Origin: Neomoorella carbonis
Lineage (GTDB): Bacteria; Bacillota; DSM-521; Neomoorellales; Neomoorellaceae
Assembly: GCF_045278715.1 (NCBI RefSeq)
Contig: NZ_CP136420.1
Location: 310,001 to 374,000 of the forward strand
Direction of reading: 5' to 3'
DNA length: 64,000 nt
Of the stretch, positions 1 through 8,336 are shown in pieces; within the stretch, counting starts at the first letter, position 1; each line of letters starts with the position of its first letter. The notes beneath the pieces are model-generated. The model was not told the DNA's origin and did no database searches. It saw only the letters and a list, made by a program, of their open reading frames with translations. The position numbers and the translations under genes were made by a program.

Positions 1-411
1 TTGGGTATGGAGGTGGTTTTATGCGGCTCCCAATTCGGCTGTCAGGAAGATTATACCGACTCCCGCCGCTGCCTGGGCCGGGGAACGACGCTGATCGACG
101 ACGCTCACCAGCGGGAGCTGGAGGAATTCTGGCACCGCTACCGGCCGGATTTGCTGGTGGGGGGTACCAGGGAAAGATTTGTGGCCCATAAGATGGGAAT
201 ACCCTTCCTGGTCTTTCCCCAGGAAACAAGCCCTTATGCCGGCTTCAACGGTTTTGTGCATCTGGCCCGGGAAGCGGCGGCCCTGGTGGGAGCGCCGGTG
301 TGGCGGTTGAGCAACAACGAGCTTTTGCGGGAAGAAGGAGAAGAAAAGATGGCTGAATATGTGCGGTATGTGGAGAGGGGGAAAAAGGAGAATGAGAGAT
401 CCAGCCTATGA
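1..411 (+). CDS. Nitrogenase component 1 family protein (NifE/NifN-like), C-terminal part
   Basis: This is the 3' end of a gene that probably begins before the window; the first in-window codon is a TTG but no ribosome site is visible. The 136 residues seen carry the C-terminal pattern of the nitrogenase alpha/beta superfamily: a DLLVGGTRERFVAHKMGIPF strand-helix unit followed by a YAGFNGFVHLAREA helix, as in NifD, NifE, NifK and NifN. The HKMGIPF stretch is most like NifE/NifD. Its neighbours nifB and nifV both serve FeMo-cofactor synthesis, so a scaffold subunit (NifE or NifN) is likelier than a structural subunit. Its stop overlaps the start of nifB by 20 bases, which points to translational coupling. 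The exact paralogue cannot be settled from this fragment. Confidence 0.75.
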   Translation: MGMEVVLCGSQFGCQEDYTDSRRCLGRGTTLIDDAHQRELEEFWHRYRPDLLVGGTRERFVAHKMGIPFLVFPQETSPYAGFNGFVHLAREAAALVGAPVWRLSNNELLREEGEEKMAEYVRYVERGKKENERSSL

Positions 412-1207
412 GGAGATAACCAGGGAACATCCATGCTACAACAAAGCCGCTGCCAGGTGGTTCGGGCGCTTCCACCTGCCGGTAGCGCCGGACTGTAACA
501 TAAAGTGTCGCTATTGTACCCGGCTTTACGATTGCGCCAATGAAAACCGCCCCGGCGTGACCAGCCACCTGATGGCCCCCGGGGAAGCCCTGCAGCACGT
601 GCAGCGGCTGGTGGAAAGGGACAGGTGCATCCGGGTGGTAGGCGTTGCCGGTCCCGGGGAGCCCCTGGCCAATAAGGCCACGATCTATACCCTGCGGCTG
701 GTACATCGCCGTTTTCCAGGGCTGATAAAATGTATCAGCACCAACGGCTTGTTGTTGACCGAAAGCCTGCCAGCGCTGCGGGAAGCAGGGGTGCGGGCGG
801 TGACGGTGACGGTGAACGCCGTTTCCCCGGCGGTAGGCAGCCGGATTTACGATTACGTATCTTACCGGGGACGGGTATACAAGGGAGCTGCCGGGGCGGA
901 ACTGCTGTGGCAGGCCCAGAGCGGGGGCATTCGCCGGGCCCGGGAATCGGGCATGGTCGTTAAAGTAAACAGCGTGCTCATTCCCGGAATCAATGACCAT
1001 CACCTGGAAGAGGTGGCCCGGGCGGTGAAGGCGGCCGGGGCGCATGTCATGAACATAATTCCCCTGATTCCCCAGGGGGAATTTGCCGGACTGCTGCCAC
1101 CGCCGGCGGCGCGGGTCAACCTGTTGCGCCGGAAATTGTCGCCCATTATTGACCAGATGGCCCACTGCCGGCGTTGCCGGGCGGACGCGGCGGGGAGGCT
1201 GGGATGA
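392..1207 (+). CDS. nifB: NifB, radical SAM FeMo-cofactor precursor synthase
   Basis: NifB fuses two [4Fe-4S] clusters and inserts a carbide from SAM to give NifB-co, the precursor of the nitrogenase cofactor. The protein (271 aa) has the radical SAM motif CNIKCRYC (C35, C39, C42) preceded by the family HPCY motif near residue 13, then DCANENRPGV, GVAGPGEPLAN and STNGLLL, and a C-terminal CRRCRADA motif for an accessory cluster. It ends there, so it is the short form without a NifX/NafY-like domain, as in many Firmicutes and archaea. I chose the ATG at 392 because HPCY lies just after it; GGAG lies very close, so an upstream ATG at 359 or 368 is possible. It sits between a nitrogenase-like gene and nifV. 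Confidence 0.92.
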   Translation: MRDPAYEEITREHPCYNKAAARWFGRFHLPVAPDCNIKCRYCTRLYDCANENRPGVTSHLMAPGEALQHVQRLVERDRCIRVVGVAGPGEPLANKATIYTLRLVHRRFPGLIKCISTNGLLLTESLPALREAGVRAVTVTVNAVSPAVGSRIYDYVSYRGRVYKGAAGAELLWQAQSGGIRRARESGMVVKVNSVLIPGINDHHLEEVARAVKAAGAHVMNIIPLIPQGEFAGLLPPPAARVNLLRRKLSPIIDQMAHCRRCRADAAGRLG

Positions 1208-1238
1208 GATTTTATGCCCTGCCCTGGAGGTGAGGCTG

Positions 1239-2423
1239 ATGCAGGTGCGGGTTGTGGATACGACCTTGAGGGACGGGGAGCAGGCGCCGGGGGTGGCTTT
1301 TAACCTTGAGGAAAAGGTAACCATCGCCCGGATGCTGGACCGGCTTGGCGTAGCGCAGATTGAGGCCGGTACGCCGGCCATGGGGGAAATGGAGCAACAG
1401 GCCATCAGGGCCATCGTCCGGATGGGCTTAAAATGCCGGGTCAGTACCTGGAACAGGATGGTATGGGAGGATATCCGCGCCTCCCTGGCCTGCGGGGTAC
1501 GGGATGTGCATATTTCCGCTCCCGTGTCGCCCATTCAAATCCGGTACAAACTGGGGCAAAGCCATCAGTGGGTGCTGGAGCGTTTGCAGCAGGCCTGCTT
1601 CTATGCCATGGACCACGGCCTGCGGGTGACAGTGGGAGCGGAGGACGCATCCCGGGCAGACCCAGTTTTCTTACTGGAGTTTGCTTTCCTGGCCCGGGAA
1701 TTGGGGGCGGAACGGCTGCGTTACTGCGATACCGTGGGTGTTCTGGAACCGTTCACCACCTTTGAGCGTCTTGCCTGGTTGAAAGAAAAAATAGACCTGG
1801 AGCTGGAGTTTCACGGTCATAACGACTTCGGCCTGGCCACGGCCAACGCCCTGGCGGCCGTCAAGGCCGGTGCTGGTTGGGTGGATGCCACCATCGGCGG
1901 GTTGGGGGAAAGGGCAGGGAACGCCGCCCTGGAAGAGGTGGTCATGGCCCTCAAGCACCTTCACGGGGTCGATCTCGGCTTCAAGACGGAAAGGTTACCG
2001 GAAATCGCCGCATATGTGGCCCGCGCTTCCAGACGGCAACTGCCTGCGTGGAAACCGATCGTCGGCAGTAACATTTTCGCCCACGAATCAGGTATTCATG
2101 TCGATGGCACCCTCAAAGATCCCCGGACTTATGAGGTATTCGCGCCTGAAGAAGTCGGCCTTAGGCGGCAGATTGTAATCGGCAAGCACTCCGGCACCGC
2201 CGCCCTCAAGGCGAAGTTTGCCGCATACGGCATCGCTTTGAGCCAGGAGGACGCCGCAGTCATACTGGAACGGGTGCGGGCGGCAGCGGTGCAGCTAAAG
2301 CGCTCCCTTGGCGACCAAGAATTGATTTATTTATATGAGGACTACCTTCTCCACCAGGCCGCCGGGGCAAGATCCGCACCCCAAGCGGTAGCAGCACCGA
2401 GCCAGGAAAAACGGTCTGAATAA
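1239..2423 (+). CDS. nifV: Homocitrate synthase NifV
   Basis: NifV condenses acetyl-CoA and 2-oxoglutarate to R-homocitrate, the organic ligand of FeMo-co. The 394-residue protein is a DRE-TIM metallolyase: it opens with VVDTTLRDGEQAPG (metal and catalytic Arg/Asp), has HGHNDFGLATAN (metal-binding His pair) in the barrel and GGLGERAGNAALEEV later, followed by the NIFAHESGIHVDG and GKHSG elements of the C-terminal half. The ATG at 1239 has GGAGG 8 bases upstream. It follows nifB closely and a terminator follows it, so it closes the nif operon. Isopropylmalate and citramalate synthases are related, but nifB next door and the short length (no LeuA regulatory domain) favour NifV. Confidence 0.9.
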   Translation: MQVRVVDTTLRDGEQAPGVAFNLEEKVTIARMLDRLGVAQIEAGTPAMGEMEQQAIRAIVRMGLKCRVSTWNRMVWEDIRASLACGVRDVHISAPVSPIQIRYKLGQSHQWVLERLQQACFYAMDHGLRVTVGAEDASRADPVFLLEFAFLARELGAERLRYCDTVGVLEPFTTFERLAWLKEKIDLELEFHGHNDFGLATANALAAVKAGAGWVDATIGGLGERAGNAALEEVVMALKHLHGVDLGFKTERLPEIAAYVARASRRQLPAWKPIVGSNIFAHESGIHVDGTLKDPRTYEVFAPEEVGLRRQIVIGKHSGTAALKAKFAAYGIALSQEDAAVILERVRAAAVQLKRSLGDQELIYLYEDYLLHQAAGARSAPQAVAAPSQEKRSE

Positions 2424-2474
2424 CCTCTACCTTCCGTGCAGCCTTTATAAAAAGCATAGGGAAAATAATCGAAG

Positions 2475-2507
2475 GGGAGCCTCGCCAGGGAGCGGGCTCT
2501 TTTTTTG
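2475..2507 (+). terminator. Rho-independent terminator after nifV
   Basis: GGAGCC and GGGCTC form a stem (with a 12-base loop) followed by seven or more T residues. It ends the nif operon before the AIR synthase/ThiN gene. Confidence 0.75.
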
Positions 2508-2571
2508 CCATCGGTGTGCTATAATAATAGCTATTAACAACGGATTATATTAGCTAGAGGGGGTCCGGTGC

Positions 2572-4158
2572 ATGATCGGTAAAGTCAATGACGATTTCTT
2601 CCGCCAGGCCATTTTACCCCATACAGGGGCTGGAGCTCCCGAGGTAGTGGTAGGGCCGCGCATGGGCGTGGATGCGGCTGTCCTTAAAATAGGAGAGGAG
2701 TACCTGGCTGTTGCCGAAGACCCCATATTCCCGGGGCCAACGATGTCCCCCGATGATTTTGGCTGGATCACCGTCCACATCGGCGCCAGCGACGTGGCCG
2801 TTATGGGTATCAAGCCCCAGTTTATGACCTATTCCCTGCTGCTGCCCCCGGGAACGCCGGAAAGTTACATAGCCGATCTGGTAAGAAGCATTAGCAATTA
2901 CGCCGGGGAGCTTGGGATTACCATCGTTGGCGGCCATACGGGATTTTACGGGGCCGTCAACGTTCCGACCATCGGCGGTATAACCGTCTGGGGCCTGGGG
3001 CGGGAGGTAGTCACCCCGGCCGGGGCCCGGGTCGGCGACGCCGTGATTATTACCAAAGGTGCCGCCATTGAAGCGGCGGCCCTTTTAGCCTGCGAGCTGG
3101 AGGAGAAATTGCTGGCGGCAGGAATAGAGCCGGGGCTGGTAGAACGTGCTAAAAAGCGCTTGCGGGAGATGTCGGTGGTGGCCGAGGCCGGGATTGCCAT
3201 GGAAGTTGGCGGCGTCCATGCCATGCACGACGCCACGGAAGGCGGCCTGGCCCGGGGCCTGTGGGAGGTGGCCGAAGCCTCTGCTGTAGGCCTCAGGATT
3301 GAACGCTCCCGGGTACCGGTACCGGAGGACGTAAGGGCAGTGTGTGCCCACTTTGACCTGAACCCCTATGAAATCATCAGCGAAGGCACCCTGGTCCTGG
3401 CATGTGCCCCGGAAAAAGCCGGCGCCCTGCTGGCTGCTTTGCAAGCAGCGGGCCTGGAAGCAGCCGTGATTGGCCGGGTGGTACCGCTGGCCGAAGGGCG
3501 CCTCTGGGTTGAAGATGGCGGCCGGGAAGAGAAGCTCCTGCCGCCGCCGGTAGACCGCTTCTGGGACGTCTTCTTTAACGCCCTGGCATTAAAAGACGAT
3601 ACCCGGACGGCGGCCGAGGCAGCCCTGTGCCGGGAACTGGGACAGGCCGTCAGGGAACTCCAGGAAGCCAATATCGTCGCCTTAATCCCGGAAATAGGCG
3701 CCAACCTGGCCTATTGTCTGCCGGAAGCCAGGGAATTGAAGGACGTCGCCGCCATACCCGGCCGCCTGCTGCGCTTCAAAGGGCGGGTGGCCGCCCTGGG
3801 TGAGCCGGAAATGGGCTGCTCCACCCATATGGGCGGCGCGATCCTGACGGTGCGCGAGTTTTTCCCGGCGGCACGCTGTGTGATTAACCTCCGCCACAAC
3901 CCGCGCATCCGCCAGGCCTGCACCGGTCTGGGTTTCAAAATTGCCAGCATGCCCGTACCTGATGGCTATCGCCAGGCGGATGCCGAATTTTACCGCGACC
4001 TGCGCCAGACCCTGGCCGGCTGCCGGGAACTGCCCGATGTGATTGAAATACCGGACCGCATTAATTTAGAGCGCCTGATACTGGTCCTGGGAAAGAGCCC
4101 GGCGGAAATTGTGGCTAAAGTCAAAGCCCTGGCGGCAAAAGTGGAAGAACTTGGTTAG
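2572..4158 (+). CDS. AIR synthase-related (PurM/HypE-type) - ThiN thiamine-phosphate synthase fusion
   Basis: The 528-residue protein has two parts. Residues 1-340 are a PurM/ThiL/HypE/SelD-superfamily ATP-binding fold: GVDAAVLKIG, EDPIFPGP, HIGASDVAVMGIKP, VGGHTGFYGAV and HDATEGGLARGLWEVAE are its signature motifs. Residues about 345-525 match ThiN, the archaeal-type thiamine-phosphate synthase: ALIPEIGANLAYCLPEA, DVAAIPGRLLR, EMGCSTHMGG with the conserved His, then DVIEIPDRINLERLILVLG. ThiN is otherwise found alone or fused to ThiD. The first half could be a ThiL-like kinase or an uncharacterised AIRS paralogue; the DPIFPGP start is nearer the archaeal HypE-like group than true ThiL. ATG 2572 follows a GGGGG site. 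It precedes mtnA but a hairpin lies between them. Joint role in thiamine phosphate metabolism is inference. Confidence 0.8.
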   Translation: MIGKVNDDFFRQAILPHTGAGAPEVVVGPRMGVDAAVLKIGEEYLAVAEDPIFPGPTMSPDDFGWITVHIGASDVAVMGIKPQFMTYSLLLPPGTPESYIADLVRSISNYAGELGITIVGGHTGFYGAVNVPTIGGITVWGLGREVVTPAGARVGDAVIITKGAAIEAAALLACELEEKLLAAGIEPGLVERAKKRLREMSVVAEAGIAMEVGGVHAMHDATEGGLARGLWEVAEASAVGLRIERSRVPVPEDVRAVCAHFDLNPYEIISEGTLVLACAPEKAGALLAALQAAGLEAAVIGRVVPLAEGRLWVEDGGREEKLLPPPVDRFWDVFFNALALKDDTRTAAEAALCRELGQAVRELQEANIVALIPEIGANLAYCLPEARELKDVAAIPGRLLRFKGRVAALGEPEMGCSTHMGGAILTVREFFPAARCVINLRHNPRIRQACTGLGFKIASMPVPDGYRQADAEFYRDLRQTLAGCRELPDVIEIPDRINLERLILVLGKSPAEIVAKVKALAAKVEELG

Positions 4159-4166
4159 GAGGGAAA

Positions 4167-4198
4167 ACGTGGCAGCCGTAGAGGGGCCACGGTTTTAA
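4167..4198 (+). terminator. Possible terminator after the AIRS-ThiN gene
   Basis: CGTGGC and GCCACG pair around a 12-base loop, followed by GTTTTAAC. The T tract is short, so termination may be partial. Confidence 0.4.
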
Positions 4199-4259
4199 CT
4201 TGTACCGGCCCGGAGGAACAAAATATTAAAGAGCCAGAACTTGCCTGGAGGTGTCCTTT

Positions 4260-5318
4260 TTGCAGTACGAACCTGTTGCGCCTATTTGCTGGCAGGACGG
4301 CCAGGTGGAAATGATTGACCAGACGCGCCTGCCGGAAGAACTGGTCATTATCCGGCCCCGGACGGTAGAGGAAATGTGGGATGCTATTAAAACGCTAAAG
4401 GTACGGGGGGCACCGGCCATCGGCATAGCTGCAGCCCTGGGTCTTTACCTGGCCATCAAGGATTCCCGGGCCAGGGACAGGGCTGAATTTGAGGCCGAGT
4501 TAAAGAAGGCCGCCGCTTACCTGGCCTCGTCCCGGCCAACGGCGGTCAACCTTTTCTGGGCCTTGAAACGGGTTCAGGAGGCCGTTGCCGCCGCCACCAC
4601 CGATGATGTTTCTGCCTTGAAAGATCTGGTGTTAAAAGAAGCCCTGGCCATCCGCGACGAAGATGAAGCCACATGCCGGGCCATTGGGAAAAATGGCGCT
4701 GCCCTCCTCCAGGATGCCGAAGCCGTTCTCACCCACTGCAATGCCGGCACCCTGGCTACCGCCCGCTACGGTACGGCGCTGGCGCCTATATATTACCTGG
4801 CATCCCGGGGCAAAGTACTGAAGGTCTTTGCCGATGAAACCCGGCCCCTTCTCCAGGGAGCAAGGCTTACGGCCTGGGAACTGCATCAGGCCGGTATCCC
4901 GGTTACCCTGATTACCGATAATATGGCCGCCGCCGTTATGGCCCGGGGCCTGGTCCAGGCGGTCATCGTCGGTGCCGACCGCATTACCGCTAACGGCGAT
5001 GTGGCCAATAAAATCGGCACCTACGGGGTGGCAATACTGGCCAGGGAACACGGCCTTCCCTTTTATGTAGCGGCTCCGGCTTCTACCTTTGATTTAAGCC
5101 TTTCCAGCGGTGAACAGATTCCCATTGAAGAAAGGGACCCGGCGGAAGTCAGCCACTTTGGCCTGCGGCCTACGGCGCCGGAAGGCATCAACATCTTTAA
5201 CCCGGCCTTTGACGTGACGCCGCACCGTTATGTGACAGCTATTATTACCGAAAAAGGCATTATCAGGCCCCCGTATAAGGAGAATATCCCGCGCGTGCTA
5301 ACCGGTGAAAGCAGGTGA
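4260..5318 (+). CDS. mtnA: S-methyl-5-thioribose-1-phosphate isomerase MtnA
   Basis: MtnA converts methylthioribose-1-phosphate to methylthioribulose-1-phosphate in methionine salvage (or a DHAP-shunt variant). It is an eIF-2B alpha/beta/delta-family protein: LKVRGAPAIGIAAALG near residue 45, SSRPTAVNLFWAL, THCNAGTLAT with the catalytic Cys, then VGADRITANGDVANKIGTY with the catalytic Asp. Length 352 aa is normal. I place the start at TTG 4260, 8 bases after GGAGG; a GTG at 4251 overlaps that ribosome site and is less likely. A small charged protein and mtnP follow on the same strand, so MTA to MTR-1-P to MTRu-1-P can be made from this cluster. No MtnK, MtnB or aldolase lies nearby. Confidence 0.93.
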   Translation: MQYEPVAPICWQDGQVEMIDQTRLPEELVIIRPRTVEEMWDAIKTLKVRGAPAIGIAAALGLYLAIKDSRARDRAEFEAELKKAAAYLASSRPTAVNLFWALKRVQEAVAAATTDDVSALKDLVLKEALAIRDEDEATCRAIGKNGAALLQDAEAVLTHCNAGTLATARYGTALAPIYYLASRGKVLKVFADETRPLLQGARLTAWELHQAGIPVTLITDNMAAAVMARGLVQAVIVGADRITANGDVANKIGTYGVAILAREHGLPFYVAAPASTFDLSLSSGEQIPIEERDPAEVSHFGLRPTAPEGINIFNPAFDVTPHRYVTAIITEKGIIRPPYKENIPRVLTGESR

Positions 5319-5382
5319 CAGCCGTTTACCCTGGGCGACGGAGGAGCATAATATAAAAAACTCACCCCAAAGGAGGCCGGGC

Positions 5383-5565
5383 GTGCAGATGGATAAGGAA
5401 AGAAAAATTGACGAGCAGCGGCGGTTGGCTGAAGCCCTGGGGGAGGAAGAAGAACAAAAGAGGGAGCAGTTCGTCCGCAGTATCCTGCGGGAAAGGGAAG
5501 GCATAGCTGCTGAAAGGGAGAAATTCCTCCACGACCTGAAGACCGGGTCCATCAAGAAACTGTAA
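5383..5565 (+). CDS. Small charged helical protein of unknown function
   Basis: A 60-residue protein, rich in Glu, Lys and Arg and without any clear motif, predicted to be one long helix (EEEEQKREQFVRSILREREG). AAAGGAGG stands 6 bases before the GTG at 5383, so it is very likely translated; an ATG lies two codons further on. It sits between mtnA and mtnP. I do not recognise a family, and it may only be a filler ORF specific to this lineage. Confidence 0.6.
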   Translation: MQMDKERKIDEQRRLAEALGEEEEQKREQFVRSILREREGIAAEREKFLHDLKTGSIKKL

Positions 5566-5572
5566 CGAAAAA

Positions 5573-5609
5573 AGGGGCCATTTGCACTTGGGCGGCAGGT
5601 GGCCTCTTA
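5573..5609 (+). terminator. Hairpin between the small ORF and mtnP, possible terminator
   Basis: AGGGGCCA pairs with TGGCCTCT across about 19 bases, followed by TATAG rather than a T run. It separates the mtnA unit from mtnP. Confidence 0.35.
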
Positions 5610-5680
5610 TAGTATTTATCGTTCTATGATAAAATTGTTAATAGTGGATTGTATACTACATAGGAAGGAGCATTGTCCTG

Positions 5681-6469
5681 GTGCGCATAGCTATTATCGG
5701 GGGTTCCGGGGTTTATGATCCAGGAATTTTAAGCAATATCAGGGAAGAAAGGGTTGAGACGCCTTATGGCACGGCCGTGCTTAAGGTCGGCACTTATCAG
5801 GGCGAGGAAATAGGTTTCATGCCCCGCCATGGGGAGAAGCATACTGTGCCTCCCCACAGGGTGAATTACCGCGCCAACATCTGGGCCCTGAAAATGCTGA
5901 AAGTAGAACGAGTCCTGGCCACGGCCGCCGTCGGTTCCACCAACCCCGACTACAGGCCGGGGGATTTTGTCATCGTCAATGATTTCCTGGACTTTACCAA
6001 AACCCGCACTTATACCTTTTTTGAAGGCGGCGAGACGGGGGTAGTCCATACGGATTTTACCACGCCTTACTGCCCCGAGCTGCGGCGGTTGCTCGTGGAG
6101 ACGGCTGCTGCCCTGGGGATCAAAGCCCACGACGGCGGGGTTTATGCCTGTACGGAGGGACCCCGCTTTGAAACCCCGGCCGAGATCCGCATGATCCGGC
6201 AGCTGGGCGGGGATCTGGTGGGAATGACCAACGTCCCCGAAGTAATCCTGGCCCATGAGGTGGGCCTTTGCTACGGACTTATTGCCATGGTAACCAACAT
6301 GGCGGCCGGTATTTCCGCCACTCCTTTAAGCCACGCCGAGGTCCTGGAGATTATGGATCAGAACGGCAAAAACCTGCGGGAGCTCATCATGCAAACTATT
6401 CCCAGGATCCCCCGGGAAAGGAACTGCCGCTGCAGCCTAACGGATGGAAAAATTGAAGTCCACGACTAG
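5681..6469 (+). CDS. mtnP: S-methyl-5'-thioadenosine phosphorylase (MtnP)
   Basis: MtnP splits methylthioadenosine with phosphate into adenine and methylthioribose-1-phosphate, the substrate for MtnA encoded just upstream. The 262-residue protein has the PNP/MTAP family pattern: IIGGSGVYDPG at the start, MPRHGEKHTVPPHRVNYRAN (phosphate-binding Arg/His), TAAVGSTNPDYRPGDFV, EGPRFETPAEIR and the substrate loop VGMTNVPEVILAHE. The Met-Thr-Asn context of the loop is typical of MTAP/MTIP rather than plain PNP, so action on methylthioinosine is possible. GTG 5681 has AGGAAGGAG about 10 bases upstream. Its last bases overlap the convergent LD-carboxypeptidase gene by 4 bases. Confidence 0.9.
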   Translation: MRIAIIGGSGVYDPGILSNIREERVETPYGTAVLKVGTYQGEEIGFMPRHGEKHTVPPHRVNYRANIWALKMLKVERVLATAAVGSTNPDYRPGDFVIVNDFLDFTKTRTYTFFEGGETGVVHTDFTTPYCPELRRLLVETAAALGIKAHDGGVYACTEGPRFETPAEIRMIRQLGGDLVGMTNVPEVILAHEVGLCYGLIAMVTNMAAGISATPLSHAEVLEIMDQNGKNLRELIMQTIPRIPRERNCRCSLTDGKIEVHD

Positions 6470-7422
6470 GGTGGCGCTACCGCCGCCTCCAGGTAAGTCA
6501 GGGTGCACGCTGCCGCATCCAGGCGGGCGCGGATACCCAGGGGCAGGGTGGCCTGGGTGGCCAGGTGGCCGGCGGGCAGGCCGTAGAAACAGGGAATACC
6601 CAGGGGCGCCAGGTGGCCGGTTATGATTTCCAGGAGGCCGGGTTGATGGGAGGAATCCCCGCAGCGGGTACAGAAACCAAAAACGATCCCGGCTGCGGCC
6701 TCCAGCTTGCCTGCCAGCTTGAGCTGGGTGAGCATGCGGTCGATGCGGTAGGGTGCCTCATCCACTTCTTCTAGGAAAAGGATTTTCCCCTCGGTGTCGA
6801 CTTCAAAGGGTGTACCCAGGGTGGCAACTACCAGGGACAGGTTGCCGCCGGTGACTATTCCCTCGGCCCGTCCGGGAGTAATGGCCACCGGTGGGGGTAA
6901 TCCCGGCGCCGGCGGGATGCTGCCCAGGGGTGAAGCAACCGCCAGGGCCCGGCAGAGGCCTTCCCGGGTATAGGGGGGGAGGTCGCCGCCGCCCAGTTCG
7001 GGATAGAGCATGGGGCCGTGGAAGGTTACCAGGCCGGTCATTCTGTTGAGGGCCAGGTGCAAGGCGGTAATGTCGCTGTAGCCCACTAAAATTTTGGGAT
7101 GGTGGCGGATAAGGTTGTAGTCGAGGTCATCCAGGAGCCGCAGGGTGCCGTAACCGCCCCGCAGGCAGAATATGGCCTTTACTTCCGGTTCCTGGAACAT
7201 TAGGTGCAGGTCGGCCAGGCGTCCGGCATCGCTGCCTGCCAGGTAACCGGTGGCCTTGCTGATATGGGTGCCGGTACGGACCCTGTAGCCCAGGCTGAGC
7301 CAGAAGCTGATACCCCTGGCCAGGTACTCCGGGTCTGGCAGGGGACTGGCCGGAGCAATGATGCCAATCGTATCGCCTCTTTGAAGAGCCGGCGGTTTAA
7401 TAATGGGAGTAGTTGCGGACAT
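6466..7422 (-). CDS. LD-carboxypeptidase (peptidase family S66, LdcA-like)
   Basis: S66 peptidases cut the terminal D-Ala from muropeptide tetrapeptides during cell-wall recycling, in the cytoplasm; microcin-C immunity members also exist. The 318-residue protein shows IIAPASP near the N-terminus, CLRGGYGTLRLLDDLDY, the nucleophile motif VGYSDITAL (Ser116), GGNLSLV, FLEEVDEAPYRIDRML with the catalytic Glu, and GLPAGHLATQATLPLG with the catalytic His. No signal peptide is evident, which fits a cytoplasmic enzyme. It is convergent with mtnP and lies alone. The exact substrate is not shown by the sequence. Confidence 0.88.
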   Translation of the reverse strand: MSATTPIIKPPALQRGDTIGIIAPASPLPDPEYLARGISFWLSLGYRVRTGTHISKATGYLAGSDAGRLADLHLMFQEPEVKAIFCLRGGYGTLRLLDDLDYNLIRHHPKILVGYSDITALHLALNRMTGLVTFHGPMLYPELGGGDLPPYTREGLCRALAVASPLGSIPPAPGLPPPVAITPGRAEGIVTGGNLSLVVATLGTPFEVDTEGKILFLEEVDEAPYRIDRMLTQLKLAGKLEAAAGIVFGFCTRCGDSSHQPGLLEIITGHLAPLGIPCFYGLPAGHLATQATLPLGIRARLDAAACTLTYLEAAVAPP

Positions 7423-7494
7423 GGTGCTTCCCTCTGCTTGTAGTTGAAATCCCGGGGTTGCAGCAGGCCCCCTGGTCCAATATATATGCTCCCC

Positions 7495-7527
7495 TAAAAT
7501 AAAAACGGCAGGGTTTACCTGCCGTTT
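7495..7527 (-). terminator. Rho-independent terminator for the DUF1540 gene
   Basis: ACGGCAGG and CCTGCCGT form a perfect stem with a 5-base loop; read on the minus strand it is followed by TTTTTATTTTA. Confidence 0.75.
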
Positions 7528-7547
7528 GACTTTAATTTCACCGGGAG

Positions 7548-7790
7548 CTATTTGCGGGTGATGCCGTCGGCGTTCTTTTCAGCAGAACCCCTGGCAATGA
7601 AAGTCTTGCAGCAGGTTTCCGCCGAAGACTTCACGGGGGTAGCTGAAATACTACCGGCCATAGGGGCATCGACATTCTGGGGTTGAGAATTGCTCATAGC
7701 ATCGGAAGTAACCAGGATCTGCGAAGCGTCACAGACGTTGCCGCTGGACCAGTAATGGCAGTTGTTAACACTGCAGGTAATACGCGGCAT
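7548..7790 (-). CDS. DUF1540 domain protein (small Cys-rich)
   Basis: An 80-residue protein with the DUF1540 pattern: PRITCSVNNCHYWSSGNVCDA at the N-terminus and AETCCKTFIAR later, the cysteines probably binding a metal. Members are common in spore-forming Firmicutes and none has a firm function as far as I know. I start at the ATG complementary to 7788-7790, which has GGAGG 7 bases upstream on the minus strand; an ATG five codons earlier lies inside that ribosome site. It is monocistronic with its own terminator. A second DUF1540 gene lies at 45515-45676. Confidence 0.82.
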   Translation of the reverse strand: MPRITCSVNNCHYWSSGNVCDASQILVTSDAMSNSQPQNVDAPMAGSISATPVKSSAETCCKTFIARGSAEKNADGITRK

Positions 7791-7923
7791 GAAGGGCACC
7801 TCCAAAGAATTGATTTGTTTTTTAATACAATTTCCTTGAGAGAGCCTTTTTATGCGCTGCTGTACTTTGATATAATTTATAGCCCGCCGGTATATACTAA
7901 TTTTGAAGTTTTAGTGAAGTTCC

Positions 7924-7952
7924 TTGACAAAGGTGAAGCCGGTAAATAAGAT
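7924..7952 (+). promoter_or_regulatory. Probable sigma-A promoter for the SHOCT-htpX-psp genes
   Basis: TTGACA at 7924-7929 and TAAGAT at 7947-7952 are 17 bases apart, about 80 bases upstream of the SHOCT gene. Confidence 0.5.
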
Positions 7953-8031
7953 GGACTTAAATAACTACAGGCAGGGGGTATGTCAAACTTTACCCTGAAC
8001 TTGCAAAAAATAGTTGAGGAGGTTATTATAT

Positions 8032-8268
8032 ATGATGTGGGGATATTATGGCAACTGGGGGATGGGCCTCTGGATGCTGGTCTGGTGGGTGTTAGTAATC
8101 GGCATCCTGGTCCTGGCGGTTTATGGCCTGGTAAGCCTGTTTAACCGCCGCACCGGCCAGCAGCCCGCGCTGCGTCCCGACCCCCTGGCGATATTGAAGG
8201 AACGCTATGCAAGGGGTGAAATCACCACCGACGAGTACCACCGCATGCGCGAGGAACTCAGGGAGTGA
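8032..8268 (+). CDS. Small membrane protein with C-terminal SHOCT domain
   Basis: A 78-residue protein: an aromatic-rich N-terminus (MMWGYYGNWG), one transmembrane helix about residues 13-38, then a SHOCT domain at the C-terminus (DPLAILKERYARGEITTDEY). SHOCT is a short helical module found at the ends of many membrane and oligomerising proteins. ATG 8032 follows GAGGAGG by about 9 bases. It is placed just before htpX and the psp genes and may belong to that stress unit; its role is not known. Confidence 0.85.
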   Translation: MMWGYYGNWGMGLWMLVWWVLVIGILVLAVYGLVSLFNRRTGQQPALRPDPLAILKERYARGEITTDEYHRMREELRE

Positions 8269-8336
8269 TATATTCCTCATGGCGGTCATCAACCGCCTCC
8301 GCTGCTTGTAACTTCCTATTTCGGGGGAGGGTGGCT

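Noticed and set aside
245..1534. Long open frame on the minus strand across nifB and nifV
   Set aside because: It is antisense to two clearly recognised genes, has no ribosome site and encodes low-complexity Pro/Gly/Arg-rich sequence typical of a GC-rich shadow.
7683..7949. Plus-strand open frame overlapping the DUF1540 gene
   Set aside because: No ribosome site, no family, and antisense to a gene with clear signals.
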